From Halomonas daqiaonensis (lineage in GTDB: Bacteria > Pseudomonadota > Gammaproteobacteria > Pseudomonadales > Halomonadaceae): a stretch of DNA of 64,000 bases. The stretch covers positions 1 to 64,000 of the forward strand of contig NZ_FOBC01000011.1 in assembly GCF_900109725.1 (NCBI RefSeq), read 5' to 3'. The notes below the pieces were generated by a model. It was not told where the DNA came from. It saw only the letters and a program-made list of their open reading frames with translations, and did no database searches. A program made the position numbers and the translations under genes. Shown here piece by piece: positions 23,599 through 32,946 of this stretch (position 1 is the first letter of the stretch; every line of letters begins with the position of its first letter).

Positions 23599-24330
23599 TC
23601 ACTTCATCTCGAAGCCGCGCTTCACCAGGAACTCGCGCATGTGGGGGCGCAGCTTGGTGTCGAACAGCGGGGAGAGGTTCTGCGACCAGGTGCTCGCCTT
23701 GTTGCCGCCCTTTCGCGACTGGTAGTAGGCGTTCATGGTCTCGTCGAAGGCCTCCACCTGCTCGCGGTTGTCGCGGTAGGTGTCTTCCTTGAGGATCGCC
23801 GCCACCGGCAGGCGCGGCTTCACGTCCGGATCGTGGGCCGGATAGCCGAGACACATACCAAACACCGGGAAGACGTGGTCCGGCAGCTCAAGCAGGTCGC
23901 TGATCTGCTGGGGATTGTTGCGCACCCCGCCGATGTAGCAGATGCCCAGCCCCTCGGATTCCGCGGCGATGGCCACGTTCTGAGCCATCAGGGCGGTATC
24001 CACGCTGGCCACGAGCAGTTGCTCGGTCATGCCTCGCACCACCCGAGCACCGGTACGCTCGGCGGCCTCGGTGGGACGCTTCATGTCGGCACAGAAGACC
24101 AGGAAGGCGCCGCCGGTGGCCACGTAGGACTGGCCGCCGGCCAGCTCAGCGATCGTCTCGCGGTTGGTGGGATTCTTCACATGGATGACCGAGTAGGCCT
24201 GGACGTGGCTGGAGGTAGCCGCGGCCTGGCCGGCCTCGATCAGCGCCTCAAGCAGCTCGCGAGAGACCGGCTGGTCGGTGAACTTGCGGATGGAACGGTG
24301 GGACTTCAGAAGTTCGATGGTGGAATTCAT
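23599..24330 (-). CDS. nfsA: NfsA-type NADPH nitroreductase
   Basis: A 243-residue flavoprotein starting MNSTIELLKSHRSIRKFTDQ, preceded by a weak gagg site. NfsA features are IRKFTDQPVS, the FMN-contacting SSHVQAYSVIHV near residues 40-50, ESEGLGICYIGGVRNNP near 130, and PVFGMCLGYPAHDPDVKPRLP near 160, which distinguish NfsA from NfsB enzymes. It reduces nitroaromatics, quinones and other electrophiles by two-electron transfer from NADPH, in the cytoplasm. Length and motifs are complete. It converges with the YgjV gene, with only nine bases between them. Confidence 0.9.
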   Translation of the reverse strand: MNSTIELLKSHRSIRKFTDQPVSRELLEALIEAGQAAATSSHVQAYSVIHVKNPTNRETIAELAGGQSYVATGGAFLVFCADMKRPTEAAERTGARVVRGMTEQLLVASVDTALMAQNVAIAAESEGLGICYIGGVRNNPQQISDLLELPDHVFPVFGMCLGYPAHDPDVKPRLPVAAILKEDTYRDNREQVEAFDETMNAYYQSRKGGNKASTWSQNLSPLFDTKLRPHMREFLVKRGFEMK

Positions 24331-24508
24331 GGGGCCTCGTTGCAGGGTGCCGATCAGTGTCACATTCTCTATCACTACGCAACGCCTTGCACCACCCAGG
24401 GCCGTGCTGTTCTCTGCCAGGCAGCGTGTCGGCATGGCATCGCTTCCTTCACACCAACCTGAGCTGTACCTTGGACCTCATCGAATCAATGACAGGGATG
24501 ACCGCCCC

Positions 24509-25129
24509 ATGCTGACGAGACATACCACGCTTCCCGACCCTCGCGTCTGGCGATTGGCGATTGTGCTGATCATGGCGATGTTGTTGACGGGTTGCGGCAT
24601 CAACAACATTCCCACCTATGACGAGCAGGTGAAATCGGCCTGGGCCCAGGTGGAGAACCAGTATCAGCGACGCGCCGACCTGGTGCCCAACCTGGTCGAG
24701 ACGGTCAAGGGGTTTGCCCGGCAGGAGAAGGAGACCCTGACCGCCGTAGTGGAGGCACGGTCCAAGGCCACGTCCATCCAGATCGATGCCGAGTCGCTGG
24801 ACGATCCGGAAAAGTTGCGCCAGTTCGAGCAGGCTCAGCAGCAACTCAGCGGGGCACTGAGCCGCTTGATGGCAGTGTCCGAGCGTTACCCCGAGCTGAA
24901 GTCGAACCAGAACTTCCTGACCCTGCAGTCGCAGCTGGAGGGCACTGAAAACCGCATCGCCGTGGCGCGCCGCGACTTCATCACCGCGGTCGAGCGCTAC
25001 AACACCGAGATCCGCACCTTCCCCGGCCGCCTGTGGCACAGCATCCTCTACAGCGACATGCCGCTTCGCGAGACCTTCGACGCCACGACCGAGAACGCGG
25101 ACCAGGCCCCTCAGGTGGAGTTTGAATGA
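24509..25129 (+). CDS. LemA family lipoprotein
   Basis: A 206-residue protein with a lipoprotein signal (IVLIMAMLLTGCGINNIPTY) whose lipobox LTGC predicts lipidation at Cys. The LemA core follows: VKSAWAQVENQYQRRADLVP, NLVETVKGFARQEKETLTAV, LKSNQNFLTLQSQLEGTENR, and IAVARRDFITAVERYNTEIR. LemA proteins are helical envelope proteins of unclear function that regularly precede TPM-domain genes, as here; the stop overlaps the next start by four bases. Together they form an operon of four genes ending with DUF1499. Confidence 0.9.
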   Translation: MLTRHTTLPDPRVWRLAIVLIMAMLLTGCGINNIPTYDEQVKSAWAQVENQYQRRADLVPNLVETVKGFARQEKETLTAVVEARSKATSIQIDAESLDDPEKLRQFEQAQQQLSGALSRLMAVSERYPELKSNQNFLTLQSQLEGTENRIAVARRDFITAVERYNTEIRTFPGRLWHSILYSDMPLRETFDATTENADQAPQVEFE

Positions 25130-25872
25130 GCGATCTTCTGCGCATTCCGTTATTGGTATTGCTGCTGTCGGCGGCGGTCGGCCTTCAGGCCCAGGAAATT
25201 GACTTTCCCGAACTGACCGGTCGCGTGGTGGACCAGGCCGAGCTGCTGGATGAGACCACCGAATCACGACTGAGCGAGCAACTCGCGGCCCACGAAGAGG
25301 CGACCACCGAGCAACTGGTCGTGGCCACCCTGCCCGACCTGCAGGGCGTCACCATCGAGGAATATGGCTATCAGTTGGGGCGCCACTGGGGTATCGGCCA
25401 GGCAGAGGAGGACAACGGCGCCCTGCTTATCGTCGCGCCGAATGAGCGCAAGGTCCGCATCGAGGTGGGCTATGGCCTCGAGGGTCGACTGACCGACGCC
25501 CAGTCCTCGGTGATCGTCAACCAGATCCTGACGCCAGCCTTCCGCGAGGGCGACTACGCCCGCGGCATCACCGAGGGCGTGGAGGCGATCATCAAGGTGC
25601 TGGGCGGCGAGCCGATGGATACCAGCGACGCCGCCAGCCCCCAGGCTCGGGGTCAGGAACCCGAAGGACCAGCCTCGATACTCTTCTTCGTGATGATGGC
25701 CATCGTCATGACCCTGGTACGCGGCGGTCGCGGCGGCCTGCTTGCCGGTATGTTGCTGGGCGGTGCGCTCGGCGGCGGGTCGCGCGGCGGTGGTGGCGGC
25801 CTCGGCGGCGGCGGTGGTTTCGGCGGTGGGGGCGGCGGCTTCGGTGGCGGTGGCGCTTCCGGCGGCTGGTAA
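25126..25872 (+). CDS. TPM domain protein with Gly-rich tail (YgcG-like)
   Basis: A 248-residue exported membrane protein: signal peptide ending GLQAQ, TPM domain at about residues 30-160 (GRVVDQAELLDETTESRLSE, QLVVATLPDLQGVTIEEYGY, NGALLIVAPNERKVRIEVGY, GLEGRLTDAQSSVIVNQILT), one membrane helix (SILFFVMMAIVMTLV), and a long glycine tail with GGGGFGG-like runs. TPM domains have been linked with phosphatase activity and photosystem repair in plants; the bacterial function is open. The Gly-rich end is typical of this lineage. The gene is translationally coupled to lemA. Confidence 0.9.
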   Translation: MSDLLRIPLLVLLLSAAVGLQAQEIDFPELTGRVVDQAELLDETTESRLSEQLAAHEEATTEQLVVATLPDLQGVTIEEYGYQLGRHWGIGQAEEDNGALLIVAPNERKVRIEVGYGLEGRLTDAQSSVIVNQILTPAFREGDYARGITEGVEAIIKVLGGEPMDTSDAASPQARGQEPEGPASILFFVMMAIVMTLVRGGRGGLLAGMLLGGALGGGSRGGGGGLGGGGGFGGGGGGFGGGGASGGW

Positions 25873-25934
25873 CCCGGCATTCCGGCCGGTGGCGGCACCG
25901 ACACGACAATCAAGATTCGGAGATCACGACCCCC

Positions 25935-26552
25935 ATGGCTTTATTGAGTGAAAACGAGCAACGTCAGGTCGCAGAGGCGATCCATCGGGTCGAACGCGAT
26001 ACCGATGCCGAGCTGGTCACCGTACTGGCTCCGCGAGCGGACAACTATGCCTATATCCCGCTGCTCTGGGCCGGCCTCCTGGCCTTGGTGGTGCCCGGTG
26101 CGATCAACTACTTTCCCGGCTGGTTGACGGCCTACGAACTGACGCTGGTGCAGTGGGCGACCTTCATCGTGCTGGGGCTGGTGTTCCGCATCCCCACCAT
26201 CACCACCAAGTTGATCCCACGATCGATTCGCCATTGGCGGGCGGCCAACCTCGCCCGGCGGCAGTTCCTGGAGCAGGAGCTGCACCATACCGAAGGGGGA
26301 ACGGGGATGCTGATCTTCGTTTCCGAAGCCGAACGCTACGTGGAAATCCTGGTCGACCGAGGCATTTCCGAGCGCGTGAGTGACGAGGCCTGGCAATCCA
26401 TCGTGGCGGCGTTCACCCGGCAGGTGAAGGCCGGCGAGACGCTGCAGGGTTTCCTGACGTGCATCGAGGCCTGCGGCGAACATCTCAAGGAGCAGGTGCC
26501 GGCCACCCACGAGCGCAACGAACTGCCCAATCACCTGATCGTGCTGGATTGA
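25935..26552 (+). CDS. Second TPM domain membrane protein
   Basis: A 205-residue protein without signal peptide, starting MALLSENEQRQVAEAIHRVE. A first TPM half (ERDTDAELVTVLAPRADNY) is interrupted by two membrane helices (LLWAGLLALVVPGAINYF and LVQWATFIVLGLVFRI), after which TEGGTGMLIFVSEAERYVEI and DRGISERVSDEAWQSIV complete the fold. This cytoplasm-facing companion of the exported TPM protein is typical of LemA/TPM operons. It begins 62 bases after the preceding stop. Its role is unknown, probably as a partner of the other two products. Confidence 0.87.
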   Translation: MALLSENEQRQVAEAIHRVERDTDAELVTVLAPRADNYAYIPLLWAGLLALVVPGAINYFPGWLTAYELTLVQWATFIVLGLVFRIPTITTKLIPRSIRHWRAANLARRQFLEQELHHTEGGTGMLIFVSEAERYVEILVDRGISERVSDEAWQSIVAAFTRQVKAGETLQGFLTCIEACGEHLKEQVPATHERNELPNHLIVLD

Positions 26553-26631
26553 CCCTCGTCTGCCCATGCCCCGGGCATGACGAGCGCTACTCCCTTTAAG
26601 GGGACACCGCTGACCGACGCGAGGAACCGGC

Positions 26632-27405
26632 ATGACACGAGAGTACATGACATCGGGCCATCGAGGCGTGGGACTGGCCTTCAAGCTGGCGCTGGCCGGG
26701 GGCATCCTGGCCCTCCTGGCGGCCCTGTCCATGGCCGGCGCGGGGCCGACTTATCGTACCGGGCTGCTCTCGCTGGGCGATGCCTTCAGCATGCTTCGCT
26801 ATGGCGCCTACATCGCCCTGGGTGCCGCCGGGCTGGGCCTGCTGGCGCTGCTCATCGCCGCCTTCACCCGTCGCGCACTACCGGCGCTGCTCAGCGGGCT
26901 GGTGATCCTGGCCAGCCTCGTGCTGGTCACGGTGCCCTGGATGCAGCTGCAGCAGGCCCAGGCGGTGCCGCCCATCCACGACATCACCACCGATATGCAG
27001 GACCCGCCCGCCTTCGACGCCCTGGTGCAGGCCCGGGAAGCCGCCCCCAATGCCGTGGACTACCCCGGTGAGGCAACCGCCCGCCAGCAGCGCGAGGCCT
27101 ACCCGGCGATCCAGCCGCTGGTGCTGGATGCTCCGCTCCCCGAGGTACTGGCCGCCGCCGAGGCCGAGGCACGCGACGCCGGCTGGGAGATCGCCGCGGT
27201 GGACGATACCCGGATAGAGGCCACCGCCACCACCACCTGGTTCGGCTTCAAGGACGATGTGGTGATCCGCCTGACCGAGACGCCTGACGGCGTGCAGGTC
27301 GATATGCGGTCTGCCTCGCGGCTAGGCCGCGGCGACGTGGGCACCAACGCGGCCCGTATCCGGGCCTTCCTGAAGGCGCTGGAAAGACGCCTCACGCCGC
27401 AATAG
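26632..27405 (+). CDS. DUF1499 domain membrane protein
   Basis: A 257-residue protein with three membrane helices in the first 110 residues (GLAFKLALAGGILALLAALS; YIALGAAGLGLLALLIAAF; LLSGLVILASLVLVTVPW). The soluble DUF1499 domain starts at about residue 115 with PPIHDITTDMQDPPAFDALV, and continues with AYPAIQPLVLDAPLPEVLAA and IEATATTTWFGFKDDVVIRL. The family function is unknown. It is on the same strand as the LemA/TPM genes and 79 bases behind them, so it may belong to that operon. An alternative start six codons downstream is possible. Confidence 0.88.
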   Translation: MTREYMTSGHRGVGLAFKLALAGGILALLAALSMAGAGPTYRTGLLSLGDAFSMLRYGAYIALGAAGLGLLALLIAAFTRRALPALLSGLVILASLVLVTVPWMQLQQAQAVPPIHDITTDMQDPPAFDALVQAREAAPNAVDYPGEATARQQREAYPAIQPLVLDAPLPEVLAAAEAEARDAGWEIAAVDDTRIEATATTTWFGFKDDVVIRLTETPDGVQVDMRSASRLGRGDVGTNAARIRAFLKALERRLTPQ

Positions 27406-27621
27406 CCGGCCTCGCCCTCGCCGAGAATTGGCCGGCCGCGCCCTCTATCGCAACCGCTACCGCGTCAAGCAGGCGCCGCTGCGGAAGGAGGTCTGAAGTG
27501 ACGCCGGCGACACGCCGCGGCGAATTGATCCACGGCAAGCCCAATGGCTAATTCAGGTGAAGCTCAATGAAGTTTAGGGTAGCGTGACACCATGGCCGCC
27601 CTAGACCAGCGAGACAACGCG

Positions 27622-28659
27622 ATGTCCGATCAAGACCCCTTGCCGCCCCTGGAGTGGGATCCCCAAGGCGTGCAGATCCAGGGATTTTCCGCTGGTCTCT
27701 ATCAGATCGAATGGCTGCTGGTCACCATCGTCATGCTTTATCTGGTGATCATGGGCCTTCCCGACGAAGGGGGGCTGGGCGTGCTGACCGCGACCTTCGG
27801 CTATTTCGGTTTCAGCCTGCTGGCCAGCCGGCTGTACTTCTTCGGGGAAAAGCAGCGCTGGCTGCTGGCCCTGCATACCTGGGCCATGATCGTCTTCATC
27901 ACCTGGTTTCTCTACAACACGGAAGGTGTGACCGGTCCGCTGGCGAGTCTCTACCTGCTGGCGGTGGTTACCAGCGCCCTGACCCTGGGCGTGCTGGTCA
28001 CGATGCTCGAGGTGGCGGCTATTGCGGCTTGCCAGCTGTTGCTGCTCCATCTCCTGGGCACCCACATCCTGACTACTGCCAACCTGGCGCCGGTCGGCAC
28101 CAGCATCGTCGCCCTGCTGATCGTCGGCTACCTGACCGCGGCACTGGTCGATGCCATCCATGTCTCCAACCGTACCCTGCTGAAGATGGCCAGCCGCGAT
28201 GCCTTGACCGGCCTGTTCAACCGACGTGCCTTCGACGACCTGGCCAAGCCGATCCACCTGATGGCCAGGCGTTCGGGGCGCCCCTACTGCGTGATCGCCA
28301 TGGATATGGATGGCCTGAAACGCATCAACGATACCAAGGGACACGGCGCCGGTGATCAGGCCATCCGGGGCCTGACGCAACGGCTGGTGGAGTGCAAGCG
28401 CAGCAGCGACGTCCTGGCTCGCTACGGCGGGGACGAGTTCGTGATGCTGCTCCCTGATACCAATGCAGCCGGGGGCAGGAACATGATGCAGCGTCTCGTC
28501 AATGCTGTGAAGGACGACAAGCTATCCATCAGTGTGGGGGTAGCGTCCTATCCCGAGCAGGGTGAGTCGCTCGAAGAGCTTCTCGACCACGCCGACAACG
28601 CCATGTACTTCAGCAAGGCCTCGGGCGGCAATCGCGTATCGATCCGCGCCGTGGCCTGA
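27622..28659 (+). CDS. Membrane diguanylate cyclase (GGDEF)
   Basis: A 345-residue protein starting MSDQDPLPPLEWDPQGVQIQ; an ATG ten codons upstream (27592) is equally without a clear ribosome site. Five or six hydrophobic segments (residues about 25-180) are followed by a full GGDEF domain: DALTGLFNRRAFDDL, CVIAMDMDGLKRINDTKGHG, and the active site LARYGGDEFVMLLPD near residue 270. An RxxD inhibition site (RSSD) lies five residues upstream of the motif. It is expected to make c-di-GMP at the inner membrane. The preceding gap 27406-27621 contains no gene that I can support. Confidence 0.9.
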   Translation: MSDQDPLPPLEWDPQGVQIQGFSAGLYQIEWLLVTIVMLYLVIMGLPDEGGLGVLTATFGYFGFSLLASRLYFFGEKQRWLLALHTWAMIVFITWFLYNTEGVTGPLASLYLLAVVTSALTLGVLVTMLEVAAIAACQLLLLHLLGTHILTTANLAPVGTSIVALLIVGYLTAALVDAIHVSNRTLLKMASRDALTGLFNRRAFDDLAKPIHLMARRSGRPYCVIAMDMDGLKRINDTKGHGAGDQAIRGLTQRLVECKRSSDVLARYGGDEFVMLLPDTNAAGGRNMMQRLVNAVKDDKLSISVGVASYPEQGESLEELLDHADNAMYFSKASGGNRVSIRAVA

Positions 28660-28747
28660 GCAGAGCCCCGGGGCCGTAGGGCAGCGACCTGCAGAGAACG
28701 CAGCCCTCATCGCGGGAGGCTGCGGCAGGGGTCGAGTGGCCCTGTGG

Positions 28748-29980
28748 TCAGTGATTCTTGACGCGATGTATCCGCCAGGCGAGCAGGCCGATGATGCCCA
28801 GGCTCAGCGGTCCCAACACAGCGGCGGCAACGATAGGCTCGATCATCACGCCGAGGGCGCCGAGGCTCTGCAACCCCAGCTTGAACAAGCTGAAGAGGTA
28901 GTAGCTGATGACGATGACCGACAGCCCCTCGACGGCCTTCTGGATCTTCAGCTGGCTGCTGGTGCGCTCGTTGAGGCTCTGCAGGATCTCGGAATTCTGC
29001 GCCTCGATCTCTACCTGCGCACGGGTCCGCAACAGGTCGTTGAGCCGCGCCACACTCTCCGCCAGGCTCTCCTGGCGCTGGTTAATCGCGGCGCAGTAAT
29101 GCACCGTCGGCCGGAAGCGGCGAAGGATGAAGGTCCCCAGCCGAGGGCGATCACCGAGGCGCTCCTCGCGCAGCTCGTCGATGCGATTGAAGACGATCCG
29201 CGCATAGGCCTCGGTGGCACTGTAGCGCTGGCGCGAGCGGGCACCGGCGCGTTCCAGCTGGGCCGAGAGCGCGGAAATGGCCGCCAGCAGCGGTCGAGAG
29301 GTCTCCTCCCCGTCTTCGGTATTGCGCTCCGAGAGTTCGCTGAGCTCGAGCTCGTAGTCGCGCAGCTCGAGGCTCATCTGCTTGGCCACCGGCAGGGCCA
29401 GCGAGGCCATCATGCGGTAGGTCTCGATCTCCAGCAGCCGTCGGGTCATGCGCCCAAGGCGGAAGGCATTGAGACCGCGATTGACCAGCAGCAGGCGGTT
29501 GACGCCTGCCGCCGTGAGCCGGAAGTCGCTCCACACGGTGGCATCACCATCGCCCACACTTGACCCGGCGGGGTCACGAAAGCCGAAGGCCTCGGCGTCG
29601 CCGCCCCAGGAGGCCTCGGCCTCCACCAGGATCAGGGTGGCGCTGATCAGCGCCCAACTGTGCTCGGCGGCGACCTCCGCCAGCAGCGGCGGAGGCGCCG
29701 GCCAGGGCTCGCCGCGGTCAGGCCTCGGTACCAGCAGAGTCAGGGTGAAGAATTCGGTATGACGCTCCCATTTCAGAGTCTGGTCGCCGAGTTCGAGGAT
29801 CTCCTGGGCCGCCTCGATGTCGGGGGTCCTGCCGGATACCTCGGCAACCCGGCCGAGGATGTCCGCGGCGATGCCGTCACCATCGAGGAAGGCGTAGTGG
29901 TGAAGGTGCGCTGGCTCCTCGAAGTAGATCGAGGGCCGGGCATGGAGCTCGTTGTGCAGTCGGGCGCGCTGTGGGTGCAT
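28748..29980 (-). CDS. DUF3422 family protein
   Basis: A 410-residue protein starting MHPQRARLHNELHARPSIYF, the family signature opening. The body has FFTLTLLVPRPDRGEPWP, TVWSDFRLTAAGVNRLLLVN, and a helical region RSRQRYSATEAYARIVFNRI, and it ends with two membrane helices (GLSVIVISYYLFSLFKLGLQ and IVAAAVLGPLSLGIIGLLAW). These C-terminal helices make it a tail-anchored inner membrane protein with a large cytoplasmic domain. It superficially resembles CorA-like topology and is next to a CorA family gene on the same strand; no activity is known for DUF3422. Confidence 0.88.
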   Translation of the reverse strand: MHPQRARLHNELHARPSIYFEEPAHLHHYAFLDGDGIAADILGRVAEVSGRTPDIEAAQEILELGDQTLKWERHTEFFTLTLLVPRPDRGEPWPAPPPLLAEVAAEHSWALISATLILVEAEASWGGDAEAFGFRDPAGSSVGDGDATVWSDFRLTAAGVNRLLLVNRGLNAFRLGRMTRRLLEIETYRMMASLALPVAKQMSLELRDYELELSELSERNTEDGEETSRPLLAAISALSAQLERAGARSRQRYSATEAYARIVFNRIDELREERLGDRPRLGTFILRRFRPTVHYCAAINQRQESLAESVARLNDLLRTRAQVEIEAQNSEILQSLNERTSSQLKIQKAVEGLSVIVISYYLFSLFKLGLQSLGALGVMIEPIVAAAVLGPLSLGIIGLLAWRIHRVKNH

Positions 29981-30075
29981 GTCGGGGCCAGAAATGAAGA
30001 AAGTCCCATGAGACTAAAGGCTAGTTTTGTTCTGGCCAAGTGTTCCGCGTCAACGTGCCACGCGGGCCGCCAGGC

Positions 30076-31044
30076 TCAAAGCCACTTCCTGCGCCGAAAC
30101 AGCCACAGCAGGCCGAAGCCGATGGCGAGCATGATCCCCAGTACCACGAAGTAGCCCCAGCGAAAGGCAAGCTCCGGCATGTGGGCAAAGTTCATGCCAT
30201 AGACGCCGGCGATGAAGGTGAGCGGGACGAAGATGGCGGTGATTACCGTGAGCACCCGCATGGTGATGTTGAGCTGGTGCGAGGAGAGCGAGATGTAGCC
30301 GTCGATCAGGTCGCCGCAGATGTCGTAATACATCTGGGTCAGGCTATACAGGCGCTCGAAGCGCTCGTGTACGTCGTTGATGGCGTGCAAGGTGTCATCG
30401 TTGTCGCGTGGCAGATGCTCGTAGTCGTAGGCGGTGAGCTCCTGGGTGATGCCGACGTGATAGCGGAACACCCGGCGCATCTTCACCAGCCGCGAGCGGT
30501 AGGCGATGACCCTGCGCATCAGCGCGTCACTGCCATCCTCCAGCAGCGCATCCTCCAGGTCACTGAGGGCATTCTCGAACTCGAGCAGGCTGTCGAGATA
30601 GTAGCCGGCGGAGACGTTCATGACCTTGAGCGCCACGTGCTCGGGGGAACGACGCAGCAGCGTCTCGCCCTCATGGCCCAGCACGCGGTCGATGCTCAGT
30701 GCGGTGCCGGGGTGCAGGCTGATCAGCGAGCGCTGACCGACGAAGAAGGCAACCTGCTGAGGCGTGAAATTGAGCTCGGCATCGAAGGAGGAGATGCCGC
30801 GATAGAGGATCAACGTATGAGTCTCGAACTCCTCGATCTTGGGCGGGTGGCGCTCGCGTTGGGCGTCGTCGATGGCCAGGGGGTGGCAGTCGAAGGCCTC
30901 GAGCAATTCGCGCTCGCGCACCTGGCCCTCGCCCTGCAGGTCGATCCAGATGCGGCTTCCCGCATCGTCGCGCCAGCACGCAATCAGCTCCTCCCCGCCC
31001 TTCGTCACTCGGCCATCGGCCTCCAGCAGCAGCGTACGCATCAT
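30076..31044 (-). CDS. CorA family divalent-cation transporter (ZntB-like)
   Basis: A 322-residue protein with the CorA plan: a large cytoplasmic N-terminal domain (IWIDLQGEGQVRERELLEAF, PPKIEEFETHTLILYRGIS, HPGTALSIDRVL), a long helix, and two C-terminal membrane helices. The first of these ends in the selectivity signature YGMNF (residues about 280-284). It ends in RRRKWL. The family moves Mg2+, Ni2+, Co2+ or Zn2+ through a pentamer; GMNF with this layout is seen in both CorA and ZntB branches, so the ion is not settled. It is 95 bases upstream of the DUF3422 gene on the same strand and may share its promoter. Confidence 0.88.
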   Translation of the reverse strand: MMRTLLLEADGRVTKGGEELIACWRDDAGSRIWIDLQGEGQVRERELLEAFDCHPLAIDDAQRERHPPKIEEFETHTLILYRGISSFDAELNFTPQQVAFFVGQRSLISLHPGTALSIDRVLGHEGETLLRRSPEHVALKVMNVSAGYYLDSLLEFENALSDLEDALLEDGSDALMRRVIAYRSRLVKMRRVFRYHVGITQELTAYDYEHLPRDNDDTLHAINDVHERFERLYSLTQMYYDICGDLIDGYISLSSHQLNITMRVLTVITAIFVPLTFIAGVYGMNFAHMPELAFRWGYFVVLGIMLAIGFGLLWLFRRRKWL

Positions 31045-31224
31045 CGGGTCGTCATCCTCTGGCGAGACAATTCCCGAACCTTACGGCACGGCCACCGCCC
31101 TTGCCCAGCACCGGCCGGCGCGATGCCGCAACACCAGCGCGAACCTGGCGGACCTACCCCTCGACACCGGCTGTCGATTACAGTATCTGCATGATCGCGG
31201 TTATGAAACGGGGAGGGGATGTCG

Positions 31225-32121
31225 ATGAGTGAGCCGATCTCGCTGGTGATCGTGCCCGTGGATGGATCACCGTCGTCGCAGGCGGCGGCGCGTCATGCCA
31301 GCCTGCTGGCCAGGCTGCTCGAGACGCCGCTGCAGCTGCTGCACGTGATGCCGCTCAACCCGGCGGAGCTTAGCGATATCCCCGCCAACCGCCAGGCGGA
31401 GGCCGACCACGACAGGGCACGACGCCAGGACAAGGCCACCGAGGCCTTTGCCCGAGCGCGAAAGGCGCTGGACCCGGGCCTGGCGCAGGCACCTGACGAG
31501 GTGCTGCTCGAGGACGCCAGCTTCGTCCGCCATCCCGACCGCGCCATCCTCGAGCACGCCGATCAGCAAGCCGGCTGCCTGTTGGTGCTGGGGGCCCGAC
31601 AGTTGAGTGACGTCGGCAAGTTCATGAAGGGCAGCATCAGCAACGAAGTGGTGCACCAGGCCCGCTGCCCGGTGACCATCGTGCATGCCAAGGCTGGCCT
31701 GTCCGACGCGGCGCGCCTGGGGCAGGTGCTGGTGCCGGTGGATGGCTCCACGCACTGCCTGAAGGCAACTGCCCTGGCAGGCGAGTTGGCCCGTCACGCC
31801 GAGGTGGCGGTGGAACTGGTCTTCTGCCGGCCGGACGGCCGCCCTGCGGGCACCAAGGAGAAGGATGACAGCCCGTCCGGCGAGGCCTTCCGGCGGGCCA
31901 GGGAGGCCCTGGGCGAAGTGCCGCACGGCATCGAGGAGGTGGTAAGCGAGGGAGAGCACGTCCCGGAGGCTATCGTCGCTCGGGCCCGGCATCACGCCGA
32001 AGCGGCGCCGATGGTCGTCATGGGTCGCCGTGGCCTGGGCAAGTGGCAGTCATCCCTGCTGGGCAGCGTCAGTCACCGGGTCATCGACCTGGCGCCCTGC
32101 CCGGTCACCGTGGTGACCTGA
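31225..32121 (+). CDS. Universal stress protein, two UspA domains
   Basis: A 298-residue protein starting MSEPISLVIVPVDGSPSSQA; gggagg stands at correct distance from this ATG, not from the one two codons upstream. Domain 1 runs to about residue 150 (ILEHADQQAGCLLVLGARQL, FMKGSISNEVVHQARCPVTI) and domain 2 from about 165 (GQVLVPVDGSTHCLKATALA, and MGRRGLGKWQSSLLGSVSHR). The second nucleotide-binding loop G-x2-G-x9-G-S is intact; the first is partly degenerate. Such tandem Usp proteins help survival under stress, but the mechanism is unclear. Confidence 0.9.
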   Translation: MSEPISLVIVPVDGSPSSQAAARHASLLARLLETPLQLLHVMPLNPAELSDIPANRQAEADHDRARRQDKATEAFARARKALDPGLAQAPDEVLLEDASFVRHPDRAILEHADQQAGCLLVLGARQLSDVGKFMKGSISNEVVHQARCPVTIVHAKAGLSDAARLGQVLVPVDGSTHCLKATALAGELARHAEVAVELVFCRPDGRPAGTKEKDDSPSGEAFRRAREALGEVPHGIEEVVSEGEHVPEAIVARARHHAEAAPMVVMGRRGLGKWQSSLLGSVSHRVIDLAPCPVTVVT

Positions 32122-32130
32122 GATTCAGGC

Positions 32131-32838
32131 CTAGGCCTCGTAGGCGGCCTTGAGGCGGTAGAACTCGGCGACCACCTCATCCATGGCCTCGGCGTCATAG
32201 TCACAGAGTCCACTGACCACCAGCTTCTTGGAGCCGGTGCCGATGGCCTCGTCACCTGCCAGGATGCGGAACTCGAGCAGCGCATCGCCGCGCTTGCCGG
32301 TCACCTCCAGAGAGGAATCGACGAACTTCAGGCCCGGCGCAGGAGCATCCAGGCGGTCCAGACAGAACCCCATGCTGTCGTAGATCACCAGCGGTCGGCG
32401 CGGGTTGAACATCACCCCCTTCTCTTCCATCAGCGGCTTGAGATAGTGGGGGAAGTTCTTGCCCGAGAAGGCAACATAGCTGCGGGTGAAGGCCTCCACC
32501 ACCGCCTCATCGCGGGTCGTCTCGCCGCTGCGCTCGACGTCCAGGTAACACTTGCCGCTCTCGTCGAGGACGAGAATCCGGCCATCGTCCTGCTCGTCGA
32601 AGCATAGCGGCGTGCCGTCCCCGACCATGTTCAGAAAGCGGAAGGTCATGTGCTGGGAAAGGCCGAAGCGCGCCAGCACCAGCGCAAAGAGCAGATCGCC
32701 GGGCACACAGAAGCGGCGCGCATCCGGATTGTGGATGGGGTTGTAGTCGCCGGCAATGCGCTTGGCGAACTGGCTGGCCTGCTGTGCGGAAATGCGGATA
32801 CGCCCATCCGTAAGCGTATGGAAGTCATCGAGAAACAT
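32131..32838 (-). CDS. DUF3581 family protein
   Basis: A 235-residue protein starting MFLDDFHTLTDGRIRISAQQ. It contains FAKRIAGDYNPIHNPDARRF near residues 30-50, which looks like a MaoC/hot-dog hydratase segment (DxNPIHxD), and CVPGDLLFALVLARFGLSQ after it, so a thioester-dehydratase-like hot-dog fold is plausible. The rest (HYLKPLMEEKGVMFNPRRPL, SGLCDYDAEAMDEVVAEF) fits DUF3581, a gammaproteobacterial family without known function. It is convergent with the Usp gene, only nine bases away, and divergent from the AsmA-like gene. Confidence 0.85.
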   Translation of the reverse strand: MFLDDFHTLTDGRIRISAQQASQFAKRIAGDYNPIHNPDARRFCVPGDLLFALVLARFGLSQHMTFRFLNMVGDGTPLCFDEQDDGRILVLDESGKCYLDVERSGETTRDEAVVEAFTRSYVAFSGKNFPHYLKPLMEEKGVMFNPRRPLVIYDSMGFCLDRLDAPAPGLKFVDSSLEVTGKRGDALLEFRILAGDEAIGTGSKKLVVSGLCDYDAEAMDEVVAEFYRLKAAYEA

Positions 32839-32946
32839 GCACTCTATGCCTGCGTCGTTGGCGGTCTGTACCCTGCCGGCGGTTGCCGGGAAGGCAGATG
32901 ATGCCACAAAACCCCACGACAACGCAGGCTGACGAGGCCGTGTACC

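Noticed and set aside
27406..27500. Possible gene remnant (frame ending YRVKQAPLRKEV)
   Set aside because: Too short to assign to any family and no start; it may be chance.
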